Of a DNA stretch of 64,000 bases, positions 17,326-26,776 are shown in pieces; position 1 is the first letter of the stretch, and every line of letters begins with the position of its first letter. A program made the translations under genes and the position numbers. The stretch spans positions 170,701 to 234,700 of the forward strand of contig NZ_WOSY01000006.1 in NCBI RefSeq assembly GCF_011516755.1, read 5' to 3'. The notes beneath the pieces are model-generated. The model was not told where the DNA came from and did not search any database. It saw nothing but the letters and a program-made list of their open reading frames with translations. The stretch comes from Acetobacter conturbans. GTDB lineage: Bacteria > Pseudomonadota > Alphaproteobacteria > Acetobacterales > Acetobacteraceae.

Positions 17326-18204
17326 TCACCGGGTCGTTTCAATCACCTGCAACAACGCATCCGCCGCTTTACTACGATAACGTTCCTTGTGGCGTAATCC
17401 GGAAAATATGCGTGGCCCGAAGTCCAGAGGGGCGACATGAAGAGTCCCTGCCGCCAGAGCTGGCGCTACAACAAGGGAAGACAGGGCCGCTATGCCAACG
17501 CCCGCTTCCACGGCCGTTCTGACACTCTCATTCGAGGGCAATACAAGAAATTCTTCGAGTGTCTCTGGCTGAACACCGACCTTGCGCAGGCAACCATCCA
17601 GTGAGGAGCGCGTGCCCGACCCGCGCTCACGCATGATCCAGCGGGCGCTTTGCAACCACGCGGCATCAATAGTGCTACCCTCATCAAACGGCGCAGCCTG
17701 AACCAGTTCAAGACGATCTTCACCGATGGGCCAGTGAGCAAGCGCAGGATCGTCCACCTTGCCTTCCACGATGCCAAGGTCGGATTTTCCATCCCGAACA
17801 TGGGCGGCAACCTGTCGCGTATTGCCGATTTCCAGCACCACTTCGATATCGGGGAACTCGCGGCGGAACGTAACAAGAGCGGGGGGCAGCCAGTAGGCGG
17901 CAATTGTCTGGCTCGCGACCACGCGCAGAGTGCCGCGCCTTAAACCGCTCAGTTCATCAAGCACAGTCTCGGCAGTGGTCGCCTGAGCGAGAACACGCCG
18001 CGCTTCATCCAGAAAAATCTTTCCTGCTTCCGTCAGGGTAATACCCCGGCCGACACGGTGAAAGAGTTTGACGCCGTGGCGTTCTTCAAGCGCGGAGATC
18101 GCCGCAGAGGCGGTCGATTGCGTGATGTTCAGGGCGCGGGCCGCGGCGGTCATATGTTCACGCTCGGCCACGCTTATGAAAATTCGAAGCTGTTCGAGAG
18201 TCAT
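17326..18204 (-). CDS. LysR family transcriptional regulator
   Basis: The 292-residue regulator has the LysR helix-turn-helix at residues 1-60 (LEQLRIFISVAEREHMTAAA; ITQSTASAAISALEERHGV; LFHRVGRGITLTEAG) and a periplasmic-binding-protein-like effector domain (about 90-290). The start at 18204 is chosen because GAAGG lies just upstream and homology begins at MTLEQLR. It diverges from the YeiH-type gene with about 100 bases between them, a common YeiE/YeiH-like arrangement, so it probably regulates that transporter. The effector is unknown. Confidence 0.9.
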   Translation of the reverse strand: MTLEQLRIFISVAEREHMTAAARALNITQSTASAAISALEERHGVKLFHRVGRGITLTEAGKIFLDEARRVLAQATTAETVLDELSGLRRGTLRVVASQTIAAYWLPPALVTFRREFPDIEVVLEIGNTRQVAAHVRDGKSDLGIVEGKVDDPALAHWPIGEDRLELVQAAPFDEGSTIDAAWLQSARWIMRERGSGTRSSLDGCLRKVGVQPETLEEFLVLPSNESVRTAVEAGVGIAALSSLVVAPALAAGTLHVAPLDFGPRIFSGLRHKERYRSKAADALLQVIETTR

Positions 18205-18306
18205 GACACCTTCAATCAATCGCTTTTGACGAATGGAATAACAGAATCAATTCGTTTTATAGATTGTTTTTGAGGCGGTAGGGGAGAGAGACGAAAGGAA
18301 ATCGTC

Positions 18307-19377
18307 TTGACCTGCTTTGCCCCCACACGTTTTTTCACCGCGCTCCGGCTTCTGTTTCCCGGCATTGGCCTGTGCCTCCTAGTCACCGCAGCGTCCTACG
18401 CTCTGGAAGCCGGAGAGCGTGCGCTGTTCGGCTCGGTCTGGCTGGAAGCGCTGGTTCTTGCCATCCTGACCGGAACGGCGCTCCGCAGTTTATGGGAGCC
18501 GGGCCCCCGGTGGCATGCAGGGATCGCATTCAGTGCAGGCTATCTTCTGGAGGTCTCGGTCGTTCTGCTGGGTGTTTCAGTCAGTGCGGCAAGTATCCTT
18601 GCAATCGGGCCGCTGCTGATCCTCAGTATTGCGCTGGTTGTGGTGATGGCGCTTGTGACCGGCTTCGGGATCGGCTGGCTTCTGGGTCTTTCGCCCCGCA
18701 TGGCCCTGCTTGTCGCCTGCGGAAATGCAATCTGCGGGAACTCGGCGATTGCTGCCGTTGCGCCAGTCATCCGGGCGGATGGGAAAGATGTTGCGGCTTC
18801 CATCTCTTTTACAGCCGTTCTGGGGATTGCTGTCGTCACCGGACTGCCGTTTCTGGGGATTGCCCTGCGGATGAACGACGTGATGTTCGGGGCATTTTCC
18901 GGTTTGACAGTTTATGCAGTCCCGCAGGTCATTGCCGCAACTGCGCCGTTGGGAGCGGTAGCCATTCAGACGGGCACAGTGGTCAAACTCGTTCGTGTCC
19001 TGATGCTCGGGCCTGTCTGTTTTATACTGTCGCTTCTGGCGCCGTTTCTGCCCCCCGAGCCGCACAGCGAGGAAGACTCGATAGCGGGCGAACCGGGCAG
19101 TCCGTCAGGACTGTTCAGGTTTCTTCCATGGTTCATCATCGGGTTTCTTGTTCTGGTTACCTGCCGGTCTCTTGGCCTGGTTCCCGTATGGTTTTTATCC
19201 CCGGCCAGCCATGCGGCAACATTGCTGACGGTGATTTCCATGGGGGCGCTTGGTCTTGGCGTGGATATACGAACAGTGGCCCGGGCCGGAGGACGGGTAA
19301 CGGCCACTGTCATTCTCTCTCTGATGGGGCTCGGTGCAATCAGTTATGGATTGCTGAAGCTTCTGCATGTTGGATGA
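18307..19377 (+). CDS. YeiH family putative sulfate exporter (UPF0324)
   Basis: This 356-residue integral membrane protein has about 10-11 hydrophobic segments. It carries the UPF0324/TIGR00698 signatures: EVSVVLLGVSVS, VACGNAICGNSAIAAVAPVI (a conserved Gly/Asn/Cys reentrant-like loop), and YAVPQVIAA. The family is annotated as putative sulfate exporter on limited evidence. In other bacteria a LysR regulator is divergently encoded, as here. The start is the first good codon after a short leader (18307, TTG; no clear alternative with a better ribosome site). Confidence 0.87.
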   Translation: MTCFAPTRFFTALRLLFPGIGLCLLVTAASYALEAGERALFGSVWLEALVLAILTGTALRSLWEPGPRWHAGIAFSAGYLLEVSVVLLGVSVSAASILAIGPLLILSIALVVVMALVTGFGIGWLLGLSPRMALLVACGNAICGNSAIAAVAPVIRADGKDVAASISFTAVLGIAVVTGLPFLGIALRMNDVMFGAFSGLTVYAVPQVIAATAPLGAVAIQTGTVVKLVRVLMLGPVCFILSLLAPFLPPEPHSEEDSIAGEPGSPSGLFRFLPWFIIGFLVLVTCRSLGLVPVWFLSPASHAATLLTVISMGALGLGVDIRTVARAGGRVTATVILSLMGLGAISYGLLKLLHVG

Positions 19378-19559
19378 AGCGTGAGTCTTTGAAATGGAAT
19401 GCGGTCAGGAATGAGCACTAAAACAGGGGCACAAACAGTCTGAAATGCGATTTTACGAGGACAGGAAACGCCAACAGATGAAGGATTAATCTGCGAACGT
19501 CGCCTTTTGCGTAATCCGTTTCAAAGTGGATATTTCGCTTGCCCCGCGGAAACGGTCTG

Positions 19560-19589
19560 TCTGTCTGCTTGCAGCGCTGAGCAGACAGA
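19560..19589. repeat. Inverted repeat, 10-bp perfect stem
   Basis: Arms TCTGTCTGCT (19560-19569) and AGCAGACAGA (19580-19589) are separated by 10 bases. It forms the first of two adjacent hairpins between the YeiH and radical SAM gene ends. Confidence 0.75.
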
Positions 19590-19619
19590 TTGAACCTTCT
19601 CTACGGCATAAACGGTATT

Positions 19620-19664
19620 TTGGTTCATTCCTAAAGGCGAATTTGGCTTTCAGGAATGAACCAA
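19620..19664. repeat. Long near-palindrome, 13-bp perfect outer stem
   Basis: Arms TTGGTTCATTCCT (19620-19632) and AGGAATGAACCAA (19652-19664) are perfect inverted repeats. The 19-base centre is itself nearly palindromic when G:U pairs are allowed. It lies 11 bases beyond the radical SAM stop and could end that reverse-strand transcript, though no clear T-run follows. Confidence 0.75.
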
Positions 19665-19674
19665 TCAAGCTGGA

Positions 19675-21273
19675 TCAGGCCGACAGGAGTACGGGTTCGG
19701 CGGCCAACAGGACCGGAGGAGCCTGCCAGCGTCCTTGCTCGATATCCTCGATTTCCCGATCGATTTCGCCGATGACCTGTTGTGCGAACGGACCGAGGTG
19801 CAAATAAAGAGCGCTGACCATGACCACATAAGGCAACGCTTTTGGATTGTGCAGGGCGCAGTCCAGAAGCATGCGCCCGAATTGCTTGCCGGCTCCGGGG
19901 CGTGCGCGGTGAATTCGGAAAAGTAACCGAACAAAACTGCGGAGATCACCGCGTATCATCCGATGGGTTCGTTCCCGTTTGAGCATCCGCCCCAACCGAC
20001 GGACACGACCGAAATACGCGACCGGATTATAGATTGAGTCGAGTATGTTACGGTAGTCTCTCAGGATATCGGAACGGGGACGCTTCGTTTCAAAGTTCAA
20101 CCCGGCGGTGCACTGGTCTCCCGACTGCGTTTGGTCTTCCCCGGAGAAGAGGCGTCCCTCGGCCAGAAGACGGCGTGTGAGCTGTGTGGTTGGCAGGGCA
20201 TAAAGCAGGCCAACCATGCAGACCGGGATCGATGTATCTTCAATACATTCAATCATACCTGCGGCGATGCTGCCGCGCTCACTGTCGAACCCGACGATGA
20301 AGCCTGCATTCACGAAAATACCGGCTTCATGGATTTTGGTGATGCTTTCTTGCAGGCTGCGCCGGGTATTCTGCTTTTTCTGCATCAGAATCAGAGATTC
20401 CGTATCCGGACTCTCGATGCCGACGAACACTGCGAAGAAATTCGTCTCCGCCAGACCGCGCAACAGGTCTTCATCGTCGGCGAGGTTGACTGACGCCTCG
20501 GTTGAAAACTCGAACGGGAAGGCTTTCTCGTTCTGCCAGCGCTTTAGCTCAGGCAGAAATTTCTTGAGCGCTTTCTTGTTGCCAATCAAATTGTCGTCAA
20601 CAAAATCGACATGCCCACGATAGCCGAGCGCGTACAAGGCATCCAGCTCAGCCAGAACCTGTTCATTCGTCTTGGTACGAGGAACCCGACCGTATAGCTC
20701 GATAATGTCGCAAAACTCGCAACTGAACGGACAGCCGCGCGAGAACTGAATGCCAACATGCAGATAGTGGTTCAGTTTCAGCAGATCGAAGCGGGGAAGT
20801 GGACTCTTGGTGACGTCCGTCTTTCCCATAGGCGCTTTGAAAACGCCCTCTCGGGCGCCACTACGCCAGGCCGCGATAAAATCGTCCATGATCTCCTCGG
20901 CTTCACCGAGGACCTGAAAATTCGCGCCACTGTAAAGGTCAGGACTGGACGTGACATCAGGACCGCCAATGACCACCGGCTTATCAGCCGCACGACACAT
21001 TTCGATAATACGATTGGCATCGTTTCGCTGAGGGAGCATCCCTCCCGTCATCACCATGTCGGCCCAGGCGAAATCATCATCGGTCAGAAGTTCGGTGTTA
21101 CGATTGACCAGCTTGATTTCCCAGTTTTTCGGGAGCAGGGCGGCCACAGTAATCAGACCAAGGGGGGCCGCCGGGTAGCGTGCACCGGCCAGATCACAAG
21201 CTTCCTTGTAATTCCAGAACGAGCTTGCGTTGAAGAGCGGAAAGATCATCAGGACCTTGCAGCTATCGGTCAT
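19675..21273 (-). CDS. B12-binding radical SAM protein with DUF4070-type C-terminus
   Basis: The 532-residue protein has an N-terminal cobalamin-binding Rossmann-like domain (residues 5-130, with APLGLITVAALLP and DMVMTGGMLPQR). The radical SAM core follows, with Cys triad FSRGCPFSCEFCDI near 185-197 and VDFVDDNLIGNK. A C-terminal region with GLLYALPTTQLTRRL completes it. The same architecture occurs in hopanoid methylases and in many uncharacterised enzymes, so the substrate is not called. The start at 21273 is preferred; a longer in-frame start at 21387 adds an Arg-rich, non-conserved N-terminus. It stands alone with no hopanoid genes adjacent. Confidence 0.88.
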   Translation of the reverse strand: MTDSCKVLMIFPLFNASSFWNYKEACDLAGARYPAAPLGLITVAALLPKNWEIKLVNRNTELLTDDDFAWADMVMTGGMLPQRNDANRIIEMCRAADKPVVIGGPDVTSSPDLYSGANFQVLGEAEEIMDDFIAAWRSGAREGVFKAPMGKTDVTKSPLPRFDLLKLNHYLHVGIQFSRGCPFSCEFCDIIELYGRVPRTKTNEQVLAELDALYALGYRGHVDFVDDNLIGNKKALKKFLPELKRWQNEKAFPFEFSTEASVNLADDEDLLRGLAETNFFAVFVGIESPDTESLILMQKKQNTRRSLQESITKIHEAGIFVNAGFIVGFDSERGSIAAGMIECIEDTSIPVCMVGLLYALPTTQLTRRLLAEGRLFSGEDQTQSGDQCTAGLNFETKRPRSDILRDYRNILDSIYNPVAYFGRVRRLGRMLKRERTHRMIRGDLRSFVRLLFRIHRARPGAGKQFGRMLLDCALHNPKALPYVVMVSALYLHLGPFAQQVIGEIDREIEDIEQGRWQAPPVLLAAEPVLLSA

Positions 21274-22163
21274 CGGGAAGAGATCCCTTCGGTTCAACAG
21301 TTGGTCAGGATCAAAGTGGGAGATCTCTCGCCCTCTTCGACAGCGCACCGGTCCGGGAAGGACACGGCTCGACGTGAGGGATGACATGCCATGGCCGTGG
21401 CATGCCTTTCATATTGGTGGCAGGTCCGGAGACTTGGGACGGGGGTATTCCAGCGAAAGAGCGTCATCAGCCCCAACCCTCTGAGTGAATGGCGCTTATA
21501 CGCTGAATATCTGCCAATAGCGATAGATGCAGTCTTTACGACATCAGGCACATTGAGAATGTAGCAGCTTTTCTCGACGGGGCAGCAGTCACTCTGGTGA
21601 CTGAAAATTACGAAGCACGGAGATGTCGGATGTGGGTTTTGCCTGAAAGGTAGCCGGAACACCGTCAACTGCGTCGTCAAAGCCGGTGAGGGGACGTCTC
21701 AAGGGGCTTCAGGAGAAGCAGATCGCCCTATAGCGTCGGTCGGGAGGTAGAGTTGTTGTTCAATATGCGAACCGTGCACTCATCCGGCCAAAGCTGACTG
21801 TGAAGTGTGGTGCGCAAGATCGGCACCGTGCCTGCGTTACTCGGCTTTTAACCGAATTAAGGCACTCTTTCGCGTCATGCAGGGATACTTGGGAAAAGCG
21901 GAAACTCTCCTCAGCGAAGGTATTCAACAAAATGGTGATGCCAATCGCATGGGCTGTCTAGTTGTTTCCGGGGGATACGACATCTAACTCACAAGCGCGC
22001 AGAACTCACCACAGCAGTAATTTTTCACATCGTTCATGACATCATGCTTGAAACGACGTGTAGTTTTCGTAAGGAAGGCTTTAAACGAGCGAAACCCGAT
22101 AAACTGTTCTCTCTGACCTCTGAAAAAATCTAAGTTCAAAGAACGAATGCCCAGTCCTGACCT
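21274..22163. other. Gene-poor, possibly degraded stretch
   Basis: About 890 bases without a convincing intact gene. Near 21384-21403 there is a palindrome with arms CATGCCA and TGGCATG upstream of the radical SAM gene. Codon-position GC bias is lost here and many frames are interrupted. One frame (21805-21987) ends in text resembling a TetR-type regulator fragment and is listed as a possible relic. Confidence 0.45.
21805..21987 (+). pseudogene. Possible relic of a TetR-type regulator
   Basis: A 60-codon frame contains NRIKALFRVMQGYLGKAE and, at its end, MGCLVVSGG, which resembles the ligand-domain segment of TetR/AcrR regulators (…GCLvvn…). No helix-turn-helix half is visible upstream and the frame stops just after the motif. 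If the resemblance is real, both ends of the gene are lost. This is a weak call based on a short motif. Confidence 0.2.
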
Positions 22164-22610
22164 TCAGTCGTCGGCGAGTCCGAACTGAACGGGATATGGC
22201 ATCGCTTTGCGTCCCAGTTTCTTCTTTTTCCACTCTGCCAGCGCCCTGTTGTATTCGACATGACGCAGGACGAACTGGAGGGCTTCCACATGGCGCTCGT
22301 CATTGGCATCCATCGTGTTGCGACGCCAGCCAGCCGCGATCAGCCAATGCTCACCTGCAAGTGCATAGGAGCCGGCCTGATGATACTGGACAGCAAGCCG
22401 CTCGAGCCCGTGATACTCATTATTCGGGTTGGCGAGAGCCTCCGCACTGATGAGGAAGTCGTCGCCTTTCCACTTGAACGTCGGCTTCATGTAGGGAAAC
22501 TGCCGCGTCACGCCGCCCGGATCACCGAAATGTTCCTTAATCAGCATCGGGACCAGCCTGTCGTAAGATCGACGCCATTCACATTGCACGGGCTGCTCCC
22601 TGAAGATCAC
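22164..22610 (-). CDS. Hypothetical protein with an ANR-like helical segment
   Basis: This 148-residue soluble protein is not firmly recognised. Residues about 68-118 (LERLAVQYHQAGSYALAGEH, then WLIAAGWRRN and EALQFVLRHVEYNR) have the spacing of the small ANR regulator family: two helices with Gly-Tyr-Ala-Ala and Trp-Ala-Ala elements, then a Glu/Cys-containing helix. The N-terminal 65 residues look like an unrelated mixed alpha/beta segment, and the C-terminus is Lys-rich (WKKKKLGRKAMPYPV). Flanked on both sides by gene-poor sequence, it is a possible accessory gene. An internal Met at residue 22 is an alternative start. Confidence 0.5.
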   Translation of the reverse strand: MIFREQPVQCEWRRSYDRLVPMLIKEHFGDPGGVTRQFPYMKPTFKWKGDDFLISAEALANPNNEYHGLERLAVQYHQAGSYALAGEHWLIAAGWRRNTMDANDERHVEALQFVLRHVEYNRALAEWKKKKLGRKAMPYPVQFGLADD

Positions 22611-23264
22611 GTTGAAGAACGTTGTCCCCTATAACGAAGCGGTCGGTCAGTGTCGATTTTCTGACGTTCCCTCAGAATACGGCCTTGAGAAAGACGGGCA
22701 GCACCGTCCTTCCTTCAGGCAAGATATGTCGGCCTGAAAGAGGGGACTGACTTCTCGGGCAAACCCTTTCTCGCCGCCGATCTACGGAAGTCGTTCCACT
22801 TCACCGCCGTAGCCGCTCAAAAGGGCTCATGCGGTGAATATGTGACTGCCTTATGCTTGAGGTCCGATTGGCCGCCTCCTGTCCCATGGCCTCCAGCGAG
22901 CGGGGTCTGTTGGGCAATTTCAAGGGAGACCGCAGCGTAGCGGTTATTATCTCCAATGTGCCCTTAACGAGTGGTTGGGAGGTAGCCAGACGAATCTCTA
23001 CGAAGCCAACAATAGCGTGAATGTCACCGTTCATGACGTGCACACTATCGGTTCCGATGTCCGCTTCCGGGAAACGCGGGGCACATGTGGAGAGCCGTCC
23101 GTGCGTGTAAAGGTCGAGGCAGGGCGGAAGCAGAGTATCGGCTATTTCACGCTTGTTACTCGACAGCGGACATTCCGTTCATGCCTCGCTTCCAAACGAT
23201 ATAATTACCCACGGAAACCTTGAGCCGAAAGGAGACGAAAGACCCTCCCGGCTCAAGGGGAAAC
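22611..23264. other. Gene-poor stretch between the hypothetical gene and mqo
   Basis: About 650 bases. Short frames exist on both strands (for example 22801-23043 reverse and 22975-23223 forward), but none has a ribosome site, a recognisable motif or neighbour-like codon use. The stretch looks like decayed accessory DNA. An imperfect stem with arms GAGCCG and CGGCTC at 23222-23254 sits just beyond the mqo stop and may weakly terminate it. Confidence 0.45.
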
Positions 23265-24761
23265 TCAGTCTTCCAGTCGCAGCGTTTCAGTCGTTTCCTT
23301 ACGCACAGTCGCGCATAATTGTGGATTATCGGAGAGCTTCTGCCCGAAGGACGGCACCATTTCCTTCAGTTTCGGTTCCCACGAGGGAAGTTGCTCTGCG
23401 AAACACTTGCGGATGATGGTCAGCATGATCGGAGCCGCCGTGGAAGCGCCCGGGGACGCCCCGAGGAGAGCCCCGATTGAGCCGTCGGCGGAACTGATCA
23501 CTTCCGTTCCGAACTGAAGAACGCCACCTTTTTTCGGATCGGCCTTGATGACCTGCACACGTTGCCCAGCAACGACCAGTTCCCAGTCCTCGTCACGCGC
23601 GTCAGGTACGAAATCACGAAGCGCCTTCATGCGATCCGCATTGCTCTGGAGAACCTGCTGGATCAGATATTTTGTCAGCGCCCAGCTATCGCGGGCAACA
23701 GCCAGAATGGCCCCGATATTGTTGGCACGGATCGAGCGCGGCAGATCAAGCAGAGAGCCCTTTTTCAAAAAACGTGTCGAGAAGCCAGCATACGGCCCGA
23801 ACAGCAGGGCGGGCGCGCCATCAATCATGCGCGTATCGAGGTGTGGCACGGACATCGGCGGCGCACCGACGGAGGCCTTGCCGTAAACCTTGGCACGATG
23901 AGCCGCGATCACATCAGGATTCTTACAGCGCAGGAACTGGCCGCTTACGGGAAATCCGCCGACGCCACGGGATTCCGGAATGCCGGTTTTCTGGAGCAGG
24001 GGAAGGGCCGCCCCACCTGCGCCAATGAAGATAAAGCGGGCGCTGACTGTCCGCGACTGACCGGAATGAAGATTTTTCACGCGGACATTCCAGCGACCGT
24101 CGGCGGCACGCTTGATGTCTTCCACTTCGTGGCCGGTGTGAAGGCTGACACCCGGTCTGGTTTCCAGCGACTTGAACAGAAGACACGAAAGCGCGCCAAA
24201 ATTCACATCGGTGCCGGAAGCGATCCATGTGGCCGCGAGTTTCTCCCCGTCGGCCCGATTGTTCATGACCAGCGGCATCCACTGACGCAGTTGTGCCTGA
24301 TCTTCCGAGTAGCGCATGCCGGAAAAGAGTGGGTGGTCTTTCAGGGCGTCATAGCGGCGACGCAGGAAATCGACGTTCTTGTCGCCCCATACGAAGCTCA
24401 TATGTGGGATGGGGGTAATGAAATCGCGGGGGTTGGCGATCTGGCCTGATTTCACGAGATAGGACCAGAACTGACGGGAGACCTGAAACTGTTCGTTGAC
24501 GTTCAGCGCCTTGCTGATGTCGATGGTGCCGTCTGCGTTCTCGGATGTATAGTTCAGTTCGCACAGTGCTGAGTGCCCGGTGCCGGCGTTGTTCCAGGCA
24601 TTCGAACTTTCCTGCGCGACACTGTCGAGCCGCTCGAAGATGTCGATCGTCCAGTCGGGCTGCAGCGTGTTGAGAAAGGTGCCGAGCGTGGCGCTCATGA
24701 CACCACCGCCGATTAAAAGAACATCCGTCGAATTACGGACTTCAGTCGTTGCAGCACTCAT
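23265..24761 (-). CDS. mqo: Malate:quinone oxidoreductase
   Basis: Mqo is a membrane-associated FAD enzyme that oxidises malate to oxaloacetate and passes electrons to the quinone pool. The 498-residue product has the N-terminal FAD motif VLLIGGGVMSATLG, the family block SNAWNNAGTGHSALCELNYT, FVGA-type GAGGAALPLLQKTG in the middle, and FGPYAGFSTRFLK plus a Gly-rich GALLGASPGASTA near the C-terminus. Length is normal. GGAG upstream of 24761 supports the start. In acetic acid bacteria Mqo often replaces or supplements malate dehydrogenase in the TCA cycle. Confidence 0.97.
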   Translation of the reverse strand: MSAATTEVRNSTDVLLIGGGVMSATLGTFLNTLQPDWTIDIFERLDSVAQESSNAWNNAGTGHSALCELNYTSENADGTIDISKALNVNEQFQVSRQFWSYLVKSGQIANPRDFITPIPHMSFVWGDKNVDFLRRRYDALKDHPLFSGMRYSEDQAQLRQWMPLVMNNRADGEKLAATWIASGTDVNFGALSCLLFKSLETRPGVSLHTGHEVEDIKRAADGRWNVRVKNLHSGQSRTVSARFIFIGAGGAALPLLQKTGIPESRGVGGFPVSGQFLRCKNPDVIAAHRAKVYGKASVGAPPMSVPHLDTRMIDGAPALLFGPYAGFSTRFLKKGSLLDLPRSIRANNIGAILAVARDSWALTKYLIQQVLQSNADRMKALRDFVPDARDEDWELVVAGQRVQVIKADPKKGGVLQFGTEVISSADGSIGALLGASPGASTAAPIMLTIIRKCFAEQLPSWEPKLKEMVPSFGQKLSDNPQLCATVRKETTETLRLED

Positions 24762-25103
24762 AAAACTCTCCGGCAGATAACACGCGGCGAACCGCAGGGC
24801 ATACTCCTCGCGCCGGGAGAATGGCGCGATCGGAGCGGAGTGGAAAGAGGCACCTGCGCACCCGCAACGTGTCCGGCCGGAGCCGGGTGCAGGGTCGTTC
24901 GCAGTGTTATGTCATTCCAAAGCATGGTCTTCCGTATGCACGCGATTCCGTTTGTGTGTGACATCATCTCTTTGCGAGCATCTTGTCTGTGCGGTGAAAC
25001 TACCCTTGCTTCGCGGGCGTTCCAATGGGGCACATAGGCAGGATGGGACATGCTGTTTCCGGCCAGGAAGCAACGGCCCGCTGCCAGAAAAGGGACGTGA
25101 CTC
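24762..25103. other. Divergent promoter region between mqo and osmC-like gene
   Basis: A 342-base gap that must hold promoters in both directions. A GC-rich inverted repeat (CCTGCGCACCCG near 24852 and CGGGTGCAGG near 24886) could fold in the mqo leader on the reverse strand. No further gene is visible. Confidence 0.45.
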
Positions 25104-25535
25104 ATGACTATCAAAAAATATGGAACTGCCCATTGGGAAGGCGGAATCAAAGACGGAAAAGGCCTGATCTCAACGGAAAGCGGAGCGCTCAAGGACCAGC
25201 CGTACGGTTTCAATACACGCTTCGAGGGCAAGCCCGGCTCCAATCCCGAAGAGCTTCTCGGGGCGGCTCACGCAGCCTGTTTCACAATGGCGCTGTCATT
25301 GATTCTGGGTAACGCAGGCCATACGGCGACGGGGCTGGATACGAAAGCCGTTGTCTCGCTCGAGAAGCAGGGAGAGGGGTTTGCCATCACGGCGGTGCAG
25401 CTGACACTGACCGGCTCCGTGCCGGACATCAGCGAAGCCGACTTCGTGAAGCTGGCGGAGCAGGCCAAAGCCAACTGCCCGGTCTCCAAACTGTTCAACA
25501 CCGAAATCTCGTTGAATGCGACGCTGAAGAGCTGA
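25104..25535 (+). CDS. OsmC family peroxiredoxin
   Basis: This 143-residue OsmC-type protein reduces organic hydroperoxides through two conserved cysteines. These are Cys59 in GAAHAACFTMAL and Cys125 in KANCPVSKLF, with the expected spacing. The N-terminal strand GTAHWEGGIKDGKGLIST is typical of OsmC proper rather than Ohr. It is a stand-alone gene convergent with bioB. Electrons probably come from a dihydrolipoyl system encoded elsewhere, as known for the family. Confidence 0.93.
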   Translation: MTIKKYGTAHWEGGIKDGKGLISTESGALKDQPYGFNTRFEGKPGSNPEELLGAAHAACFTMALSLILGNAGHTATGLDTKAVVSLEKQGEGFAITAVQLTLTGSVPDISEADFVKLAEQAKANCPVSKLFNTEISLNATLKS

Positions 25536-25545
25536 CGGACTACAA

Positions 25546-25579
25546 ATCAGGCGACCGTCCCATCCGACGGCCGCCTGAT
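25546..25579. terminator. Shared hairpin between convergent osmC-like gene and bioB
   Basis: Arms ATCAGGCG (25546-25553) and CGCCTGAT (25572-25579) extend inward with CCGTC and GACGG after a one-base mismatch. The stem sits exactly between two convergent stops and could end both transcripts. There is no long T-run on either side. Confidence 0.6.
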
Positions 25580-25591
25580 GCTACCGGTTGT

Positions 25592-26599
25592 TTACTTCGA
25601 CAGGACGGTCGTGTGCATGCCCAGACGGTCCAGCAACTGGCGATCGCGTGTGGCGGCGGGGTTGGGTGTGGTGAGAAGACGTTCCCCATAGAAGATGGAG
25701 TTCGCGCCCGAGAGGAAACACAGGGTCTGGGTTTCGTCGGTCATGTTCTCACGCCCGGCGGCGAGGCGCACATGGCTGGCAGGCATGGTGATGCGGGCGA
25801 CTGCGATCACGCGGACGAAATCGATGGGATCGACTTCCTCTGCGGTGGCGAGGGGTGTTCCGGCGACCTTGACCAGCAGATTGATCGGCACGCTTTCCGG
25901 ATGTTTCGGCATGGAGGCGAGGGAGGCAATCATCCCTGCACGGTCCGACTCACCTTCGCCCATGCCGACAATGCCACCGCAACAGACGTTGATGCCCGCA
26001 TCGCGCACATTAGCCAGCGTGTCGAGGCGATCCTGATAGGTGCGCGTGGAGATGATTTCGCCGTAGAACTCGGGCGAGGTGTCGATGTTGTGGTTGTAGT
26101 AGTCGAGGCCCGCATCCTTCAGGCGATGGGCCTGCCGGTCGTCGAGCATCCCGAGGGTGACGCAGGTTTCGAGGCCGAGCGCCTTCACCCCTTCGATCAT
26201 GGAGCACACGGCCTCAAGGTCATGATCTTTTGGTGAGCGCCATGCCGCGCCCATGCAGAAACGGGCGGCGCCCGCCTCTCGAGCCCGTTTCGCTTCTGCG
26301 AGAACGCCGTCCACGGCCATCAGCTTTTCAGCCTTCAGGCGCTCCTCGTGGCGTGAGCTCTGCGGGCAGTAAGCGCAGTCCTCCGGGCAGCCGCCGGTCT
26401 TGATCGACAGCAGCGTGGAGATCTGGATCTCGGTGGGATCGAAAAACTGCCGATGGAGCGTTTGCGCCCGGTAAAGCAGTTCCGGGAAGGGGAGGTTGAG
26501 AAGCTCTTCTACCTCCGCCCGCGTCCAGTCATGTCGCAGCGGGGAGGCTGGAGGCGTGGGTGACGTCGAAAGAGCGCTGAGGGAACTGCCGTCGGCCAT
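25592..26599 (-). CDS. bioB: Biotin synthase
   Basis: BioB inserts sulfur into dethiobiotin using radical SAM chemistry. The 335-residue protein has the cluster motif [13 protein letters not shown] with Cys71, Cys75 and Cys78, the [13 protein letters not shown] block, GIVGMGE and a conserved C-terminal [25 protein letters not shown] split by normal spacing. Length is typical. No other bio genes are adjacent. It diverges from the EAL gene. Confidence 0.96.
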   Translation of the reverse strand: MADGSSLSALSTSPTPPASPLRHDWTRAEVEELLNLPFPELLYRAQTLHRQFFDPTEIQISTLLSIKTGGCPEDCAYCPQSSRHEERLKAEKLMAVDGVLAEAKRAREAGAARFCMGAAWRSPKDHDLEAVCSMIEGVKALGLETCVTLGMLDDRQAHRLKDAGLDYYNHNIDTSPEFYGEIISTRTYQDRLDTLANVRDAGINVCCGGIVGMGEGESDRAGMIASLASMPKHPESVPINLLVKVAGTPLATAEEVDPIDFVRVIAVARITMPASHVRLAAGRENMTDETQTLCFLSGANSIFYGERLLTTPNPAATRDRQLLDRLGMHTTVLSK

Positions 26600-26776
26600 G
26601 CGGAAAGTGCTTCTCTTCTGCTGCGTGTGGAAACCTTATCTGGCACGGAATCTTCCCTGTGTTCAACGGATCGCTGCACCTTCAGTGACGGGATCGGTGG
26701 TCGGCCGCCAGAAGGGCGGAGAATTAATCACTTTTTTATTCTGGACCGGCATGGTGGTGAGCTGAACGGGAAGAGT

